Of a DNA stretch of 64,000 nucleotides, positions 34,638 to 47,000 are shown one piece after another (the first letter of the stretch is position 1; every line of letters begins with the position of its first letter). Made by a program: the position numbers and the translations under genes. The notes under the pieces are model-generated. The model saw only the letters and a program-made list of their open reading frames with translations, made no database searches and was not told where the DNA came from. The stretch covers positions 368,841,238 to 368,905,237 of the forward strand of contig NC_085138.1 in NCBI RefSeq assembly GCF_035046485.1. Reading direction: 5' to 3'. The stretch is from Aedes albopictus. Its lineage: Eukaryota; Arthropoda; Insecta; Diptera; Culicidae.

Positions 34638-36610
34638 CTGGTTCTGGTTCTGGTCGTGACTGAGGGCTTCCTATAACATATAATTGTCTTCTTTTTAAAT
34701 AGCTGCTACTCAGTGTACTTATAAACACATTTAACTTATCGCCACGCCAACATCCTCCGGCTGCTGATGAGCGGAAGCTGACTGCAAAGCGCACAGAAGC
34801 CAGAAAGAAAAAGACCCTCCTGGCTGTATGTATGCGATGGTGGCATCCACCACCACAAGGATCTCGAACGAAAGAAAGCAAATACCTAATAACGATTTCG
34901 GGGGAAGCTTAGGACCAGTCCCATACCATCCGACCCCCGGCGTTTATTGGCCTTTCTCTGGGATCCACGAGCTGCTCCAGTTGGAAGGACTATTGCATGC
35001 CGCATTTAGCCCGTGTGGGAGCAAAAACGGAGAAAAAAGAGCATAAAAATGCCAACATAACCGCGGAAGTTTTGCTTCGGGATCCTTCCGCTATTTTTTT
35101 TTCTTGCATCCTCGACCCTGCTGATGTCGTGGCATTTTGCGGTGGTACTTGGCGGAAAAACGAAGCGAGCTGTCAGAAATAAAGACCGAGGTTATCTTGG
35201 CACAAGATCGTATTATGAACACCATAAAAGGCGCTTTGTGGCGGAGAAGAAAGAGAAGAAAAGCGTGGATGGAAATAAAAATGTGTGACCTTTTATCTTG
35301 CCATGCTGAGAGGTTGGGACGGAGGGATTGAAAGAATTATTACAGTTTGCCGGAATTTTCTGAGGAGGGGATGGGAGTTATGAAAATTTTACATAAAAAT
35401 ATCTGCTAATGAGCGTTCTTCTAAGAAAAGAACTGTTGTAAGATGAAAAGTTTTGTATTTCTTTAAGTTTTAATATATAATACAAAGTAAAGCAATGCAT
35501 AATGCAGAATACGATATTTGTTTCGTACATATACTAAGTAATAACAATAAATCAATCGTTTAACATTCGGGGTGCCAAAGCTGCGAAGGCGTGCACATAT
35601 CCTTGCCACATTAGTCCATTGAAATTGATCATCGATTCATCTCGTTTGTCATTCCGTTTTGCAAATATAACAAGCCCAACACCCACTTCCCACCCGGACT
35701 TCTTATTTATTATTCATAACCCTTTATTCGGCCAGAGCCTTCGCACTTTGATCCATTCATTCTCCGTTTGCAATCAGCCCACAGGAAGCACGTCGGCACA
35801 CAGCTCAAATTTCCATTCAATGCCGTGCCGGGCTCGAAATGACAACGAGGGCTCGATGGTCCCGAACGGGACAGAAAAAAAATGGCACCATTACAACACG
35901 GGACAAGAAACCGGACCGGAAATAAGAAGATTCCTATCGGTTTGCTGGTGCTGCTGCTTCTGGTCCCACTGAAGAATCTCGCAATTTGTGTAGCTCGCCT
36001 ATTCTGGGTGGAAAAAATTGGCATAAGCCAAAAACATAAATTCACGGAAAATAATGTCCCTTTCCCTTTTTTTTTGCTTTTCGGTATTATTTTGGCATTC
36101 ATGGGGACAACCAGACCAGAACCAGAAGCAGCAAGCACTCAGCGAGGAAGAGCCAGCAACGTGGATCTTAGCCCGGATATCGAAGGCCAAAATACGAGGT
36201 TCTTTTTCTGAAACAGGAGAAAGGTAGATGATTCATGTACACTTCGGCCACTTCTATACCTACTTGCGTTGCATTGTGTTGCGTTGTAACGGAGTAATTC
36301 GTAGATTGCATACTGCAAGTTGTCATGTTAAAACTTTAATACTCCTATTTTTATTGCTTATGGTATCGTATTTGGGAAGGGACAGCTATCCATTCAGAGG
36401 TTGAAGTAAAAAAGATATGAAAACTTCCATTGCCGGCCACGTCTATCTTCTGCGTTACGAGGATAGGAAAGGATGTGATGATATGACACCTACTTTACAA
36501 GAGGTCAGCGACTCACCGACACCCCCATAGGTGTCAAGGAGTTGAGTATTCGCAAATGGAATGGGTTGATTCACTATAAGCGAGTGATACGGCAAGATTC
36601 CGATTGTGTA
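34638..36610. other. Non-coding, apparently single-copy stretch
   Basis: It contains overlapping frames of 60-142 codons on both strands, the longest at 35710-36138 (minus), with no recognisable domains. I see no repeat family and no gene I can support. Confidence 0.35.
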
Positions 36611-37002
36611 AGTGTAGGGTCAAGTGGGATAAAATGTCATTTTTCAAACTTTCATCGTTTTCAATGATAATTAACCTCATTTGTTAGGTTTTCAAAGTGG
36701 TAACAGCAACTAGACAATATTTGCTCGACTTCAGCAAAACTATTCACTAAATTATTGCATTTTCATCGATTTTTAGCGATTTTAAAAACTGACTCGTAAA
36801 ACGGAAGTGGTTCAAAAAGACCATCTGCCATGGGGTAAGATGCCACTTCATGAAAACATTCAAAATTTACGTTCCTCAGTTTTCGGGCATTTTCGACTCC
36901 TTTTCCTCCCTCTATCCCACTTTTTTCGTATACTCAATAAATGGAGTGTTACCCCCTCCCCGCTAAACGATTATCGTAATATTTGAATGGCCCCTAACAT
37001 GG
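36611..37002. other. Non-coding stretch, likely edge of a dispersed repeat
   Basis: Contains GGGGTAAGATGCCACTT-like phrases that resemble the TTTTACCCCATCTTGGC wording of the adjacent inverted repeat. No coding feature is visible. Confidence 0.35.
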
Positions 37003-37310
37003 AAAGCGTAGACATCTACAACCATGCGTCTCCATGTGTGCCTCAATCTCGTTGGAAACACTTGGCTGGTAATAAAATCACCAGAAAACCTTAATTGCAA
37101 GCACGAAAAACCGGAAGTCGCCAATTTTCATTGGGAAATCAAAAGATTTTTCGTGGGTTTGGTGGCCTAGCTTCTAGAAGAATGTTCGATGCAAACATAT
37201 CTTGACACCATTCACCTATAGTAATGATCAAGTCCCATTCAGGAATGATTTTATGAGTCGGGCCATTTTACCCCATCTTGGCATTTTGGGCTTTGTTCCC
37301 CTATTTGAGT
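37003..37310 (-). repeat. Dispersed repeat, inverted partner of 40956-41228
   Basis: Shares long stretches in reverse complement with 40956-41228, including AACACTTGGCTTGTAATAAAA-like sequence, CTAGCTTCTAGAAGAATGTT and TTTATGAGT.GGGCCATTTTACC. The inner edge at CTCAATCTCGTTGGAAACAC is where the partner runs into an R1-type LINE tail. Confidence 0.7.
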
Positions 37311-37465
37311 TGATCTTGTAGATATATATGTTGAAGTTAGTGTAAGTATTTTTTTTTACAACAACGTTGGGAGTGACATAGTAAATAAATTTGTCATTCC
37401 ATGGGCTTTTTTCTTCCGGGATGTGGCACAGGCATTTGGACCATGTGTCCTGGCTAACAAGACTA

Positions 37466-37634
37466 GGGGCCGTTCATAAACCACGTAGACTTTTTAGGGG
37501 GAGGGCGGGAGGCGTCAGGCCAAAGTCTACGCTCCATACAAATTTATTTTTTTTTGTATGGACAAAAGTCTACGAGGGGGGAGGGGGGCCTGAGATGACC
37601 AAATTTTGGTCTACGTGGTTTATGAACAGCCCCC
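37466..37634. mobile_element. 169-bp TA-flanked MITE
   Basis: The ends are GGGGCCGTTCATAAACCACG on the left and, reverse-complemented, GGGGCTGTTCATAAACCACG on the right, flanked by TA (37464-37465, 37635-37636). Both arms continue with GTAGAC. A Gly/Arg-rich frame across it is a shadow. The GTTCATAAACCACGTAGAC end sequence recurs widely in insect genomes. Confidence 0.85.
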
Positions 37635-37639
37635 TAGGC

Positions 37640-38086
37640 TTAAGCGCCATTCATCGCTCTCTGAAATGATAACAAACGCGGTATGTGCACGAAAGGGATA
37701 ATAGGGAAGCGATGATATTTATTTATCGAGATGCCAGCGACTCACCAACGCTTTCGTAAATAGAAAGGAAATAGGATTTTGGAACTCGAATGGTCTGGAA
37801 TTTTGTATGATTAATTTATGATGAAATTTGGATGAGATGTAATGGGCTAAAAACAATGGTTCAAATACATTGATAAAATAATTTACCTTTTATAACTGAA
37901 ACAGAAAGTATTAGGAATATTTTATTTTAAATTAAATAAATAATGTCCTTTTTATGACGTAAATGTTCATTTGTGAAATCCCTACTTCCAATTTTTGCTT
38001 TACAGCATCTTTGAGTTTTTTTAAACTAGAAACAAACGGAATTAGATGCATATGATGCCACAGCTTTAAAAACATATTTGGATAAC
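37640..38086. other. AT-rich non-coding stretch
   Basis: I see no gene or defined repeat here. Confidence 0.4.
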
Positions 38087-38271
38087 TTTTTTTTGTCTCT
38101 ATTAACGAGATTTTTAACCCTAGGCTAGTTCATTTCGGGACCCACGCTTTACTTCCCTTCCGAAGGAAGAACCCACATTTTGTGAGTATGTCGGGAGTGG
38201 GATTCAATCCCAGGTCCTCGGCATGATAGTCTTGTGTTTTAACCACCACACCAGGTCCGTTCCCCTTGGAC
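38087..38271 (-). mobile_element. tRNA-derived SINE (family shared with 41585-41750)
   Basis: On the minus strand the element starts GGACCTGGTGTGGTGGTTAA (box A region), has box B GGGATTGAATCCC, then ACAAAATGTGGG, CCTTCGGAAGGGAAGTAAAG and CTAGCCTAGGGTTAAAAATC, and ends in an A-run. The flanks GGATAACT (left) and GGACAACT (right) look like an 8-bp duplication with one change. Confidence 0.8.
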
Positions 38272-38275
38272 AACT

Positions 38276-39159
38276 TTGGCAAACTTTAATGCTCACTACT
38301 TGCTTCAACAGCAGAACTATTAATAAGCAATCAATTATAATTATACTCAACTTGATTTAAAAAAAAACAAGATCATAAAATTATATATAGTGCAAGCCAC
38401 CGCATTGGAGGATGCCCCATGAATGTGAAGAAGAAGAGAACGCCATTTTCTACATAATGGTTTTAAAGAGAAATTGGCATCTCCACTCTTCCAACCATAT
38501 ATAATGTATCGACTGGCGGCACTGATAAGCCTCCTCTTAACAACTTATGATGTTATATTTATATTGTATTATAGTTATTTTAGCATTTTTTTTGAATGTT
38601 ATTCTTCTACATATACCAGACTTCAAGTTATTCAGATGAAATGTAATGATCGAAAAAAAAAATAAAAAAAATATACGTGAATAAAAATGATTTACCTGCT
38701 TCCGCTTAAATTGAAACTAAAAGTAAAAAATCAGTAATAAAGTTATTTATCATATTTGTTAGTTTGCATTACTCTGGATAATATTACGTTGTAACTAACT
38801 CTACTCGGGTTGTACAGTGGGCAAAAACGGACTTAAAAGAAGCATTCAACTTGATAAATATTTAACCAAACAAGTCGAGCATTTGCTCATCAAAATAAAG
38901 CAAATCTTGGATTTATCTTGACCTTTTCCGACAAATATTTGTCTGGGTCCCATTTTTGTGAGATGACGTAATTGACATAATTGGAGTAAAAACCTGTTCT
39001 AGAATCGAGGGTTGTAAATTGTACGGTACCGACGCCCGCCAAAGTTGCCATTGATTTCGACCACATCTATACCTACTACTACAAAAGGAAATTACTTTTT
39101 TAAGTGTGCCTGTTTTAGAAGCGCTAGCAATCAACGATTCGTATCAACTAGGTTAGGTA
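38276..39159. other. AT-rich non-coding stretch
   Basis: Short frames on both strands without domains. No repeat family is assigned. Confidence 0.4.
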
Positions 39160-40939
39160 CCCAAACAACCAGAAATCGCATAAGGATATACGCTGTACAT
39201 CGTATAAAGTACTATTTTAACTCACTATCGCATATATATACGGCTGAATGATAATTTTCATCACATATGATGTTATTTTTTGAACTTAATGCGATGTATC
39301 TTGTAAAATCATATAAGAGTGCAAATTAACTTTTATAATGGATAACTACATCGTAGTAGACGATATTCCGATGTTTTATTGCGACGAACTTTTCCTATGC
39401 GCAAAAGAGTTCGAGCGGACTCGCAAAGTGTCAATTGAATTCGCATAATTGCGCACTGCGATGATTATACGACTTCGCTTGGTACTTTTCTTATTATGTC
39501 AGTGAAACTCGCATTGGTGTGCAAACAAAATCGCATAAAAGTAAATATAAACTCGCTAAAATGTGCATACAAACTCGCATAAGCTAGAATCGTTTACGTT
39601 AGTATATTGCGATGTGATATGTGATAACATTGAAAGAGGTGCTGTTTGAGTGCCATAAAGCTACAAGAAAGTTAACAGTCATAATTATTGCTACAAAATA
39701 AGTTATAAAGTCATCATTTTTGTTTTAATGACCCAATAATTTATAATGGGTGGTGCTAGCAAGAGAGACGTAGTGATAACTGTGCGGGAAATCACGTTTC
39801 GTCATTTTGAGCTCTAGATAGCGCACGGAACCCAAGTGCCTTATTCCAACAATGAGGTGAGTTGGAAAGTCATGACATTTATTCAGTGTGATTCATAAGT
39901 AGTGTTTGGTGTTCAGTGTGAAGTGTGGCTCGAAAATCCAAAGGTTTTTAGTTCGATACTGAGGTGTCAAAAATTGTTTTTTTTTCGAATATTATTAAGT
40001 CGCATAAGATGATATATTACGTCGCAGTGGGACAGCCTAGTTAACCAGCAATGTGGAAAAATTTATGGAAGCCTCCGATCGCTGTACTGCTGCACTTCTG
40101 CTGCACCAGTTGGCACAAAACTGAAACTGTTTAAATCTCTAATTCTTCCTCATCTCCAGTTTGGCGAACTTCTACATGGTAGACCAAGTGCCAGTGCCTT
40201 CAGCAGACTACGTGTCGCTTTGAACTCGTGTGTACGATTCGTTTATGGATTGAACCGCTACGCACACGTGAGCCACCTGCAGAAAAACTTGATTGGATGT
40301 CCTTTGGAGAATTTTTACGCATATCGCTCATGTCTGTTTCTGCGCAAGTTGATTAAAACGAGTTCCCCTCCAGCACTCCATCAAAAGCTGTTACTGTTTC
40401 AAGGACGTCGCTTGCAGAATCTCATAATTCCGCCTAATAACTCTATGTGCTACTCTAATTCGCTGTTCGTTCGAGGTGTGGTTAATTATAACATGTTACC
40501 TCCTGTGGTGAAACGCTCGACATCAGAAGCAGTTTTTAAAAGGGGCTGTCTAGAGTTTTGGAACCGTGATTAATGTATAAGAAGTTTTAGTATAATAAGT
40601 TTTTATAATAATGATATATTTGTATTATGTTTTATGTTTTTTTGTATAACCCGATAGAATCGTAGGTAGCAAACAAAAAAAGGTTTTCCTTTACGCTACT
40701 GGTAAATAAACAAACAAACAAACAAGCAATAGTACACACCGTGCATCGCATAAGATATCGCCTGAAGTCGTATAGCGTTATTATTTTTCCGTCAATGCAC
40801 GTTTAGCACCTCCACTTTTGTACGCATAAGGCCAAGCATAAGGCACTTTTACTGCATCTTATGCGATGTAACTTTACCGCATAAAAGTACGTATAACATG
40901 AACATAAACTTCATTATACGTGTAAATTGGTTGTCTGGG
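39160..40939. mobile_element. ~1.78-kb TIR element with TCGCATAAG motifs, hit by a LINE tail
   Basis: The ends are CCCAAACAACCA on the left and, reverse-complemented, CCCAGACAACCA on the right. Near both ends the word TCGCATAA(G) and its complement recur many times (39174, 39227, 39414, 39529, 39574 and 40746-40875). A LINE 3' fragment at 40025-40733 sits inside it. No target duplication is clear to me. It has no transposase. Confidence 0.55.
40025..40733 (+). pseudogene. LINE 3' fragment (end of reverse transcriptase ORF and tail)
   Basis: The frame is open from about 40028: WDSLVNQQCGKIYGSLR, then KLKLFKSLILPHLQFGELLH, LRVALNSCVRFVYGLNRYAH and LPPVVKRSTSEAVFKRGCLE, stopping at 40573. This is the conserved post-RT region of non-LTR retrotransposon ORF2. 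The catalytic RT motifs lie upstream and are missing because of 5' truncation. The 3' UTR ends at about 40733 in a short AAAC repeat (AAATAAACAAACAAACAAAC), a typical LINE tail. I cannot name the clade with certainty. Confidence 0.8.
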
Positions 40940-40955
40940 GTGGCCACCGGCTCGA

Positions 40956-41228
40956 GAGTAGGGGAAAAAAGCCCAAAATGCCAAAATGAGGTAAAATGGC
41001 CCAACTCATAAAATCATTCCTGAATGTGATTTGATCATTACTATAGGTGAATGGTGTTAAAATATGTTTACATAAAACATTCTTCTAGAAGCTAGGTCGC
41101 CAAACCCACGGATTTTTTTTTTTTTGATTTACCAATGAAAACGGGCAACTTCCGGTTTTTCGTACTTCCAATTAAGTTTTTCTGGTGATTTTATTACAAG
41201 CCAAGTGTTTCCAACGAGATTGAGACAC
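40956..41228 (+). repeat. Dispersed repeat, inverted partner of 37003-37310
   Basis: See 37003-37310. The homology ends at about GAGATTGAGACACACATG, where the LINE tail begins. Confidence 0.7.
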
Positions 41229-41560
41229 ACATGTCCAGACTGTGGTGAGACCGCGGAGCATGTGTTCTTTGAATGCCCACGCTTCGTGGAGCAAAGGTCG
41301 AGTATGCTGGCCGTACTTGAACTACAGAGAAAATGGCGGGGCGACCAACAGCTAGTTGAGTATCCCCCCTCCCCTTCTCTTTATCCGGTAGCTTGAGTCC
41401 AACGGGGGTCTATTGTACTAGCCAGGATCCAAGCTTCCAGGGAAGAGAAGACAACTTAAGGCGTTAGGTTGTGGAAAGCTATAGGTTATAACCAATAGAG
41501 AGTACTCGTGTATGGTTCCCCTTTTCGAAGTCATCCCTAATGAGCGTACAGGGAAGGTAA
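41205..41560 (+). pseudogene. R1-type LINE 3' fragment with zinc knuckle
   Basis: A short frame gives RHTCPDCGETAEHVFFECPR, the Cys-X2-Cys-X7-His-X4-Cys knuckle at the C-terminus of R1-clade ORF2 proteins. It is followed by FVEQRSSMLAVLELQRKW and a stop at 41396. About 160 bases of 3' UTR-like sequence follow. Everything upstream is absent, so this is a dead 5'-truncated copy. The clade is inferred from the knuckle and its context. Confidence 0.7.
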
Positions 41561-41584
41561 GGAAGAGAGAGAATGATTTTTTGG

Positions 41585-41750
41585 GGAGCGGACCTGGTGT
41601 GGTGGTTAGAACACAAGACTATCACGCCGAGGACCTCACTCCCTACATACTCACAAAATGTGGGTACTTCCTTCGGGAAGTAAAGAGTGGGTCCCGAGAT
41701 AAACTAGCCTAGGGTTAAAAATCTCGTTAATACAGACAAAAAAAAAATAA
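41585..41750 (+). mobile_element. tRNA-derived SINE, second copy of the 38.1-kb family
   Basis: Starts GGACCTGGTGTGGTGGTTAG, retains CTCGTTAATACAGAC and ends in an A-run at 41738-41749. Box B is damaged (deletion after GAGGACCT). The flanks AATGATTTTTT and AATGAGTTTTT suggest an 11-bp duplication with one change. It shares AAAATGTGGGTACTTCCTTC with the other copy. Confidence 0.8.
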
Positions 41751-41859
41751 TGAGTTTTTCGTGGGTTGAAGCCCATATAACCCAACGAACCACCTCTTGG
41801 GTATCTGATCAGAGGATTTTCTCATTCTATAAAAAAAACTAATATTTTTGCTCTAAGGT

Positions 41860-43915
41860 GAAACATTTCAATTTCATTAAAAAAGTTCATTCAACGATGC
41901 ATACTTTTTGTAATATGATTTTTTGAAATATGGGATGTTTTAGGAATTTTTGAATAGTCGTGTAATTTTATTTAATGATTTCCGGGAAAAAGCCAACTTT
42001 TTTTTTTAATTTCATATTTCATGGCCTCAGAAATTTCTCCAAGGATTTTCCTAGGCAATTTTCCACTGAGGTCTTCAGGAAGATTACAACAAAGGTTCTT
42101 TTGAAAATTTCCCAGGAGACTCCTTCAAAAATTCCTTTTGAGATCCCTGCATAAATTTGTCCATTGTTTTCAATTCCAAGAAACTCTTCTATAGATCTCC
42201 CAATGCTAATCCATGGAAGCCTCAGGAATAAGTCTAGAAATTAGGTGTTAAAATCTATCAAGTTTTGTTTCAAAAACTCCAGGACCGTTTTATTTCAAAA
42301 AACTCTTTCAGGAATTCTTAAAAAAACACAAAATTAATTCCAATGAATTTCCTGAAATTCTTTCAGAAATATATTTTAGAGATCTTTGCAGATACTTATC
42401 AATTTTTTTCTTCAGGAGTTTTTTTTAAATATTTTTCAAAAACTCGTGCAATTATATTATATTATGCTTCCTATTATATTACATTATATATTCGAAATTT
42501 CTTCCTAGGAATCTTCCCAGGGTTTCCTCTTTTTTTAGAAATTACTTCGGTGATTCCTGCAGATTCTTTATTTTTAGAAATTGCTCTTGCAGTTTCATCA
42601 GAAATGTCTCCTCGGACGTCTTTAGAGATCCCTGCCGAATTTTTTCGATGTTCCTCCTGAGATTCTTCATAAGTTCTTCCATAAATTGCACAACAATTAC
42701 TAAAGGATTCTTTAAGGAATCCCTGAAGAATTTTCAAAAACAAACCCTAGATGATGGTTTTAAAAAATCTTTTTAAAAATTCCTGGAGACACATTTGAAA
42801 CTCTTGGAAAAAAAACCTCACAATATTTTGGAGGAATTCCAGGTCAAAAATTCCTAAAGCAATTTCGGGAGTTATCTTTTGCTTAATATCTGCATTAATT
42901 CTTGGGATAATGTATAGTAGAATATCCGAAGGAACACCTTAAAATACCTTTTTACTTCTTCAATAAAAATTAAAATTCAGGAGTAATTCTGCAAGTAATT
43001 CCAAAAATAAAATACTGGAGAAATTTCTGGATAATTTCCTGGAATTTCCGTAGTGCAATTTTTGGAGGAATGTCTTTAAAATATCTGCAGAAATCACAGA
43101 CAAAAGTACTAGTAGAAATTTTTAAGAAATCCTTCCAAGAACTGCTGGAGATAACTTTGAAAAAATGTTATGAAATATCTGAAGGAATTTCCTAGAGCAA
43201 TTATTTAGAGAATCACTAAAGAAATCAAAAATGATTGTTTGAAGAAATCTTTGAAATAATTTCTGGAATAATTTGAGAGCCTTCAACGTCAACAGGTATT
43301 CATAGAAAAATTCTTGAGAAACTCCTTGAACAAATACCAATGAATGAATTCTGGAATAATTTCTGCGGCAGTTATTGAAAGAATCTTAGGTTTTTTTTTT
43401 CAAATCGCTGAAGGAAGGCCTGAATAAATCCAAGGTAATGCTTGGAGGAATACCTGACGGAACTTTTGAAGAAATCTGGACTATTTGAGAGACTTCCAGA
43501 AAAATCGTTGAAGATTTTCTATAGGAGTTTCCAAATAAATAATCGAGAAAATCCCTGAATTAATGCATTACTCCTTGGAAGCTACCTCTGGAGAAATTTC
43601 AGCTACAATTTTTGAAAGTTTCTGGGAAAAATCTGAATTTCTAAAGTAAAACCTTAAAGAATTTTCTGAAGTAATCTCCGGATCTTTATGAACATAATTC
43701 CCAATCTTCGAAAGAATTTTCTATACAATCCTTTAAGGAATCGCAAAAGGAATTTCGGAAGCAATTTCTGAGGAAAGCCGTGGACCAAGTTAAGTTGAAT
43801 CTTTAAAAAAAATCTCTGAGAAACTCCCGAAGAAGTTCTAGGGAAAATTTCTGAAAAAATCTCTGGAGGAGTTCCTGAGAAAAAAAATCCTAATACCTAT
43901 GGACATTGTAAACAT
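41860..43915. repeat. Long TTCC/GGAA-type degenerate repeat block
   Basis: About 2 kb of imperfect 25-35-bp iterations: first mainly TTTCCTCCAGGAATT-like on the plus strand, then from about 42800 GAAATTTCTGGAGGAATT-like. Polarity therefore changes inside the block. Frames of 70-105 codons arise from it on both strands and are not genes. Confidence 0.6.
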
Positions 43916-43960
43916 TTCAGATTTTTTGTTTGATAAATTCTGAAAGAATCCTAAAGGATT

Positions 43961-44260
43961 CACGTCGTTGTTGAATTGTGTGTGCGCGTCGTCGTTACTC
44001 GTTATAAGCCGGAGCAGTTCAATCTAATTCTCGGTAGCGTTGGCAGTCAGTGGCCGTTTTCCGCCTTTTCTGGCTAAGGTTAAGTCACGTCGTCATCGTC
44101 GTTTAATTATGCGTGCGCATCGTTGTTTCACGTAATTAGCGGGAGCAGTTCAGTGTGATTCATGGTGGTGATGTCGGTCAGTGGCAAGATACCGCTTCTG
44201 CCAGCGTCGACTAGGAGCACATAATGTCTGGACACTGATGGATATTTATCGGTGAGTTCG
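43961..44260 (+). promoter_or_regulatory. Tandemly duplicated promoter-like segment with possible donor site
   Basis: Two imperfect copies of a ~120-bp unit lie at about 43961-44078 and 44086-44215. Both contain CACGTCGT, GTGCG, a GGAGCAGTTCA stretch and GTCAGTGGC. TTCAGTGT and GGCAGTCAGTGG contain the arthropod initiator TCAGT. Downstream at 44251 GGTGAGTTC could be a splice donor. This could be the 5' end of a non-coding first exon or of a retroelement. No coding region follows in the window, so the call is tentative. Confidence 0.35.
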
Positions 44261-46703
44261 TTTCATATTATTGAAACTAATAGAATAATCAATTTTGTAT
44301 GATATGTGAAATTAAACAAAACATAATATAAAACTGAGCTATATTTTTCGTATATTACCTTGTGTATTACCATAGAAATATTTAAAGGTTTGTCACTTCA
44401 AGTTTAGGCTAAAGTTCCTGAGTCTCCTAATGTCAATAATCATTATGTTTCTTCCATTTGTTTTGCATTTATATAGTAATATGAATTGTTCGTTATCTCT
44501 GGTGTCGACATGTGTAATATTTTAGTCAAAATGTAAATAAGTGTTTAATGAAGGTTGCATGAATTACATCACTTAGCAAAGTGAATCCATGTGACTTTTC
44601 CCCCTCTTTACTTACACAAACTTCTTCCCGCGACAGTCGTGGAGAAGATGAGATGATCTTGGTCTCTAGTAGCAACGTACGTCACACTAACATTCCTTCC
44701 CTTCCTCGACGACCTAAGAAACAGGCCGGCGCCGTATTTGGCTTAATATAGTTTGGAATTCTCGAAAGTGCACATTGAGAGCGTTAAGATTCTCCCAATT
44801 TCCGCTTGTTGGTTCCTTGCGCTATTTCAATTGTTCTGACCAATCGAGTCGCAACTACGAATTGTTTGCTTATGATCATGCCCCAAGTCATCCAGAAAGA
44901 ATCCCTAAAGAAATTTCTGGCAGTGCCCTGGAGGTCATCCTGGAGAATTTTCTAGAAATTGAACTTATGGAAGAAATTCCAGCAATTCAGCGATAATTAC
45001 AAAAATAATTAAAAATTAAGAATAAAACTAAATAAATGTACCTTCAACCCTTTCACTGCTCAGAATAAAATCAGATTCCGTCAATATTACTTCAAATAAA
45101 GTACTGAAACAGAAATGATGGACGTTCAAGTGAATTGAGGGACAAACGTCTTGAAATCCCGCTTCAACAGTGAAACAGAACTTCAGACGCACAAATCTCA
45201 AGAAGCAAAGCAGAAGATCCAGTGGAAACGAAGCGATACGAAAAAGAGAAGCAATAGAATGAAATATAATAAGAATGGATGAGGTAGTTGAAATGTAAGA
45301 AGCAAAAAGACCAGTAGAAAAAAAAGAAAAAGTTAATGAAGCAGAAGAATTGAAGGAAAAAGTCAAATAACTTGGAGAAATAAAAAAAAAGAAAAATGGC
45401 CAATTTAAAAAAGTTTATATATGAAATGTTCAATTATTTTTCTAAATTTTCTACGACCCCAGAAACAGTCCACCCTTCTATAATTTTGACACCCACACCC
45501 AGTAGTATCCAGCAACTGGAAGAATGCGAAAGTATGAAAGAACGACCGAGCCAAACACAATTCTGATTTATTGAAACCCTTATTTTCTTATCGGTTTCCT
45601 CTTTTCTTTTCCGCGCCGACAACGACAACGGCGACAACAAAATGAAATTTTCCGACACCAACGGAATCGTGAGCTCGCCGGTCCTTTTCCTTGCCAAAGC
45701 GCTTTTCTTTTCATTTTATGAGGGTGTAGGAAAAAAAAAAGAAAAACATAACTGGCAGACAATAAGACCAGCGATTGTGAATGGCAAAGAGAAAAGTCCC
45801 AAGTTCAGCAATTGGCAGTCCTCTGTAAGTGCTGCTGGAGCTGTATGAGTGTTTCGTTCGGTCGGTTTTTGGCACGCCCCCTCACAAATCAAAGAACAAA
45901 ATAACAAGAAAAGGAAAAACTGTTGGATAATTAGTTTAAAAATTGATAAATGTCTGCGCGCAAATGAAGCGTCATTCTTTATAGCCCTCCCGTCCGACGA
46001 CGGTGGTGGTTTGCGGGACTGGCAAAGAAACTCTGTTTGCTGAAATTGGGTGCGTGTTTTCTTTATTGACGCTGCTGGCAAAAGTCAGTTAATTTGAAAG
46101 TCTTTCTTGTTAGAGAGAAAAAAAAGTACGGTCGGGGATGAAAAGTCGCGATTTTTTTCATTTCTTTTCCGTTCTTGGAAGCTGAGAAATGGCATTCATT
46201 GTGAACTGCTTCTGAAGAAAAATCTCGGAGTTCTAAATGGCTTCATTATCGCGTGATGATTTCTTACGGAGGATAGCTGCCTTCTATTACCACCACTTTG
46301 TTATGATGTTAGGTGTTGAGGGTTGCTTTCTTCCTCTTTGACTCTGATTGTGCTAGACATGAGTAAAGTAAAGCTAAATTAAGCACAAACTGGGCTTTAT
46401 TATGGATCATCATTAGAGACTCATCATGCTTTTATGAAAAGAAGCGGTAAATGGTCGACTGTGCCATGAAGTGGGAGAAAAACTTTTTCTATTCTCAATT
46501 GCTTTTAACAATGTGCTGTTAATCAATCGAGTTGTATTTTACGAATATTATTGATAAAGGATTCTTAATTAAGCTATTCGTCTTGAAATCCAATTTTAAA
46601 TTCTCAAAAAAAAAAGCTTCAGAGAGGCAAACCTACAGTGTGTAGTAATTACAGTAATATACTTACATTAAAAGTTTTTGAGTGTGTGGGGACTTTTGTT
46701 CCC
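44261..46703. other. Non-coding stretch
   Basis: Several overlapping frames (up to 121 codons) occur on both strands without domains. There are purine-rich tracts at 45190-45420 and a mixed-composition stretch at 45580-46080. I see nothing I can call a gene or a known repeat. Confidence 0.35.
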
Positions 46704-47000
46704 TTCTTCTTCTTCTTATTCTTCTTCTTCTTTTTCTGGCCAACCAGCACCGTTCGGCAACAGTTGTTTTTTACGTCGGCTGGGTCTATGAGCCAAGCCA
46801 GACGCCCGAACGAGACAGCCATCACCCCTGGGACCGTACATATCGAACCTATCAACAACACATGAGCCGAGACCTATACGGGTTTACTTCCACGGATTTT
46901 ATGTCTCAGAAAACCCCATCGACGTCGACGGGACTTGAATCTCGACCGACTCGGGTGAGAGGCAACCACGCTTATCACTCAACACTGACGCCGACTGCCT
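46704..47000 (-). mobile_element. tRNA-derived SINE with AAGAAG tail
   Basis: On the minus strand: box A-like TTGAGTGATAAGCGTGG, then TTGCCTCTCACCC, box B-like GAGATTCAAGTCCC, a ~200-bp body (TTTTCTGAGACATAAAATCC, TTGTTGATAGGTTCGATATG) and an (AAGAAG)n tail at 46737-46704. The head resembles a Ser/Leu-type tRNA. It is a different family from 26258-26536 but shares the tail type. Confidence 0.7.

Noticed and set aside
35710..36138. 142-codon minus-strand frame as a gene
   Set aside because: No domain or family I recognise, equally long frames overlap on the other strand, and there is no start or splice context.
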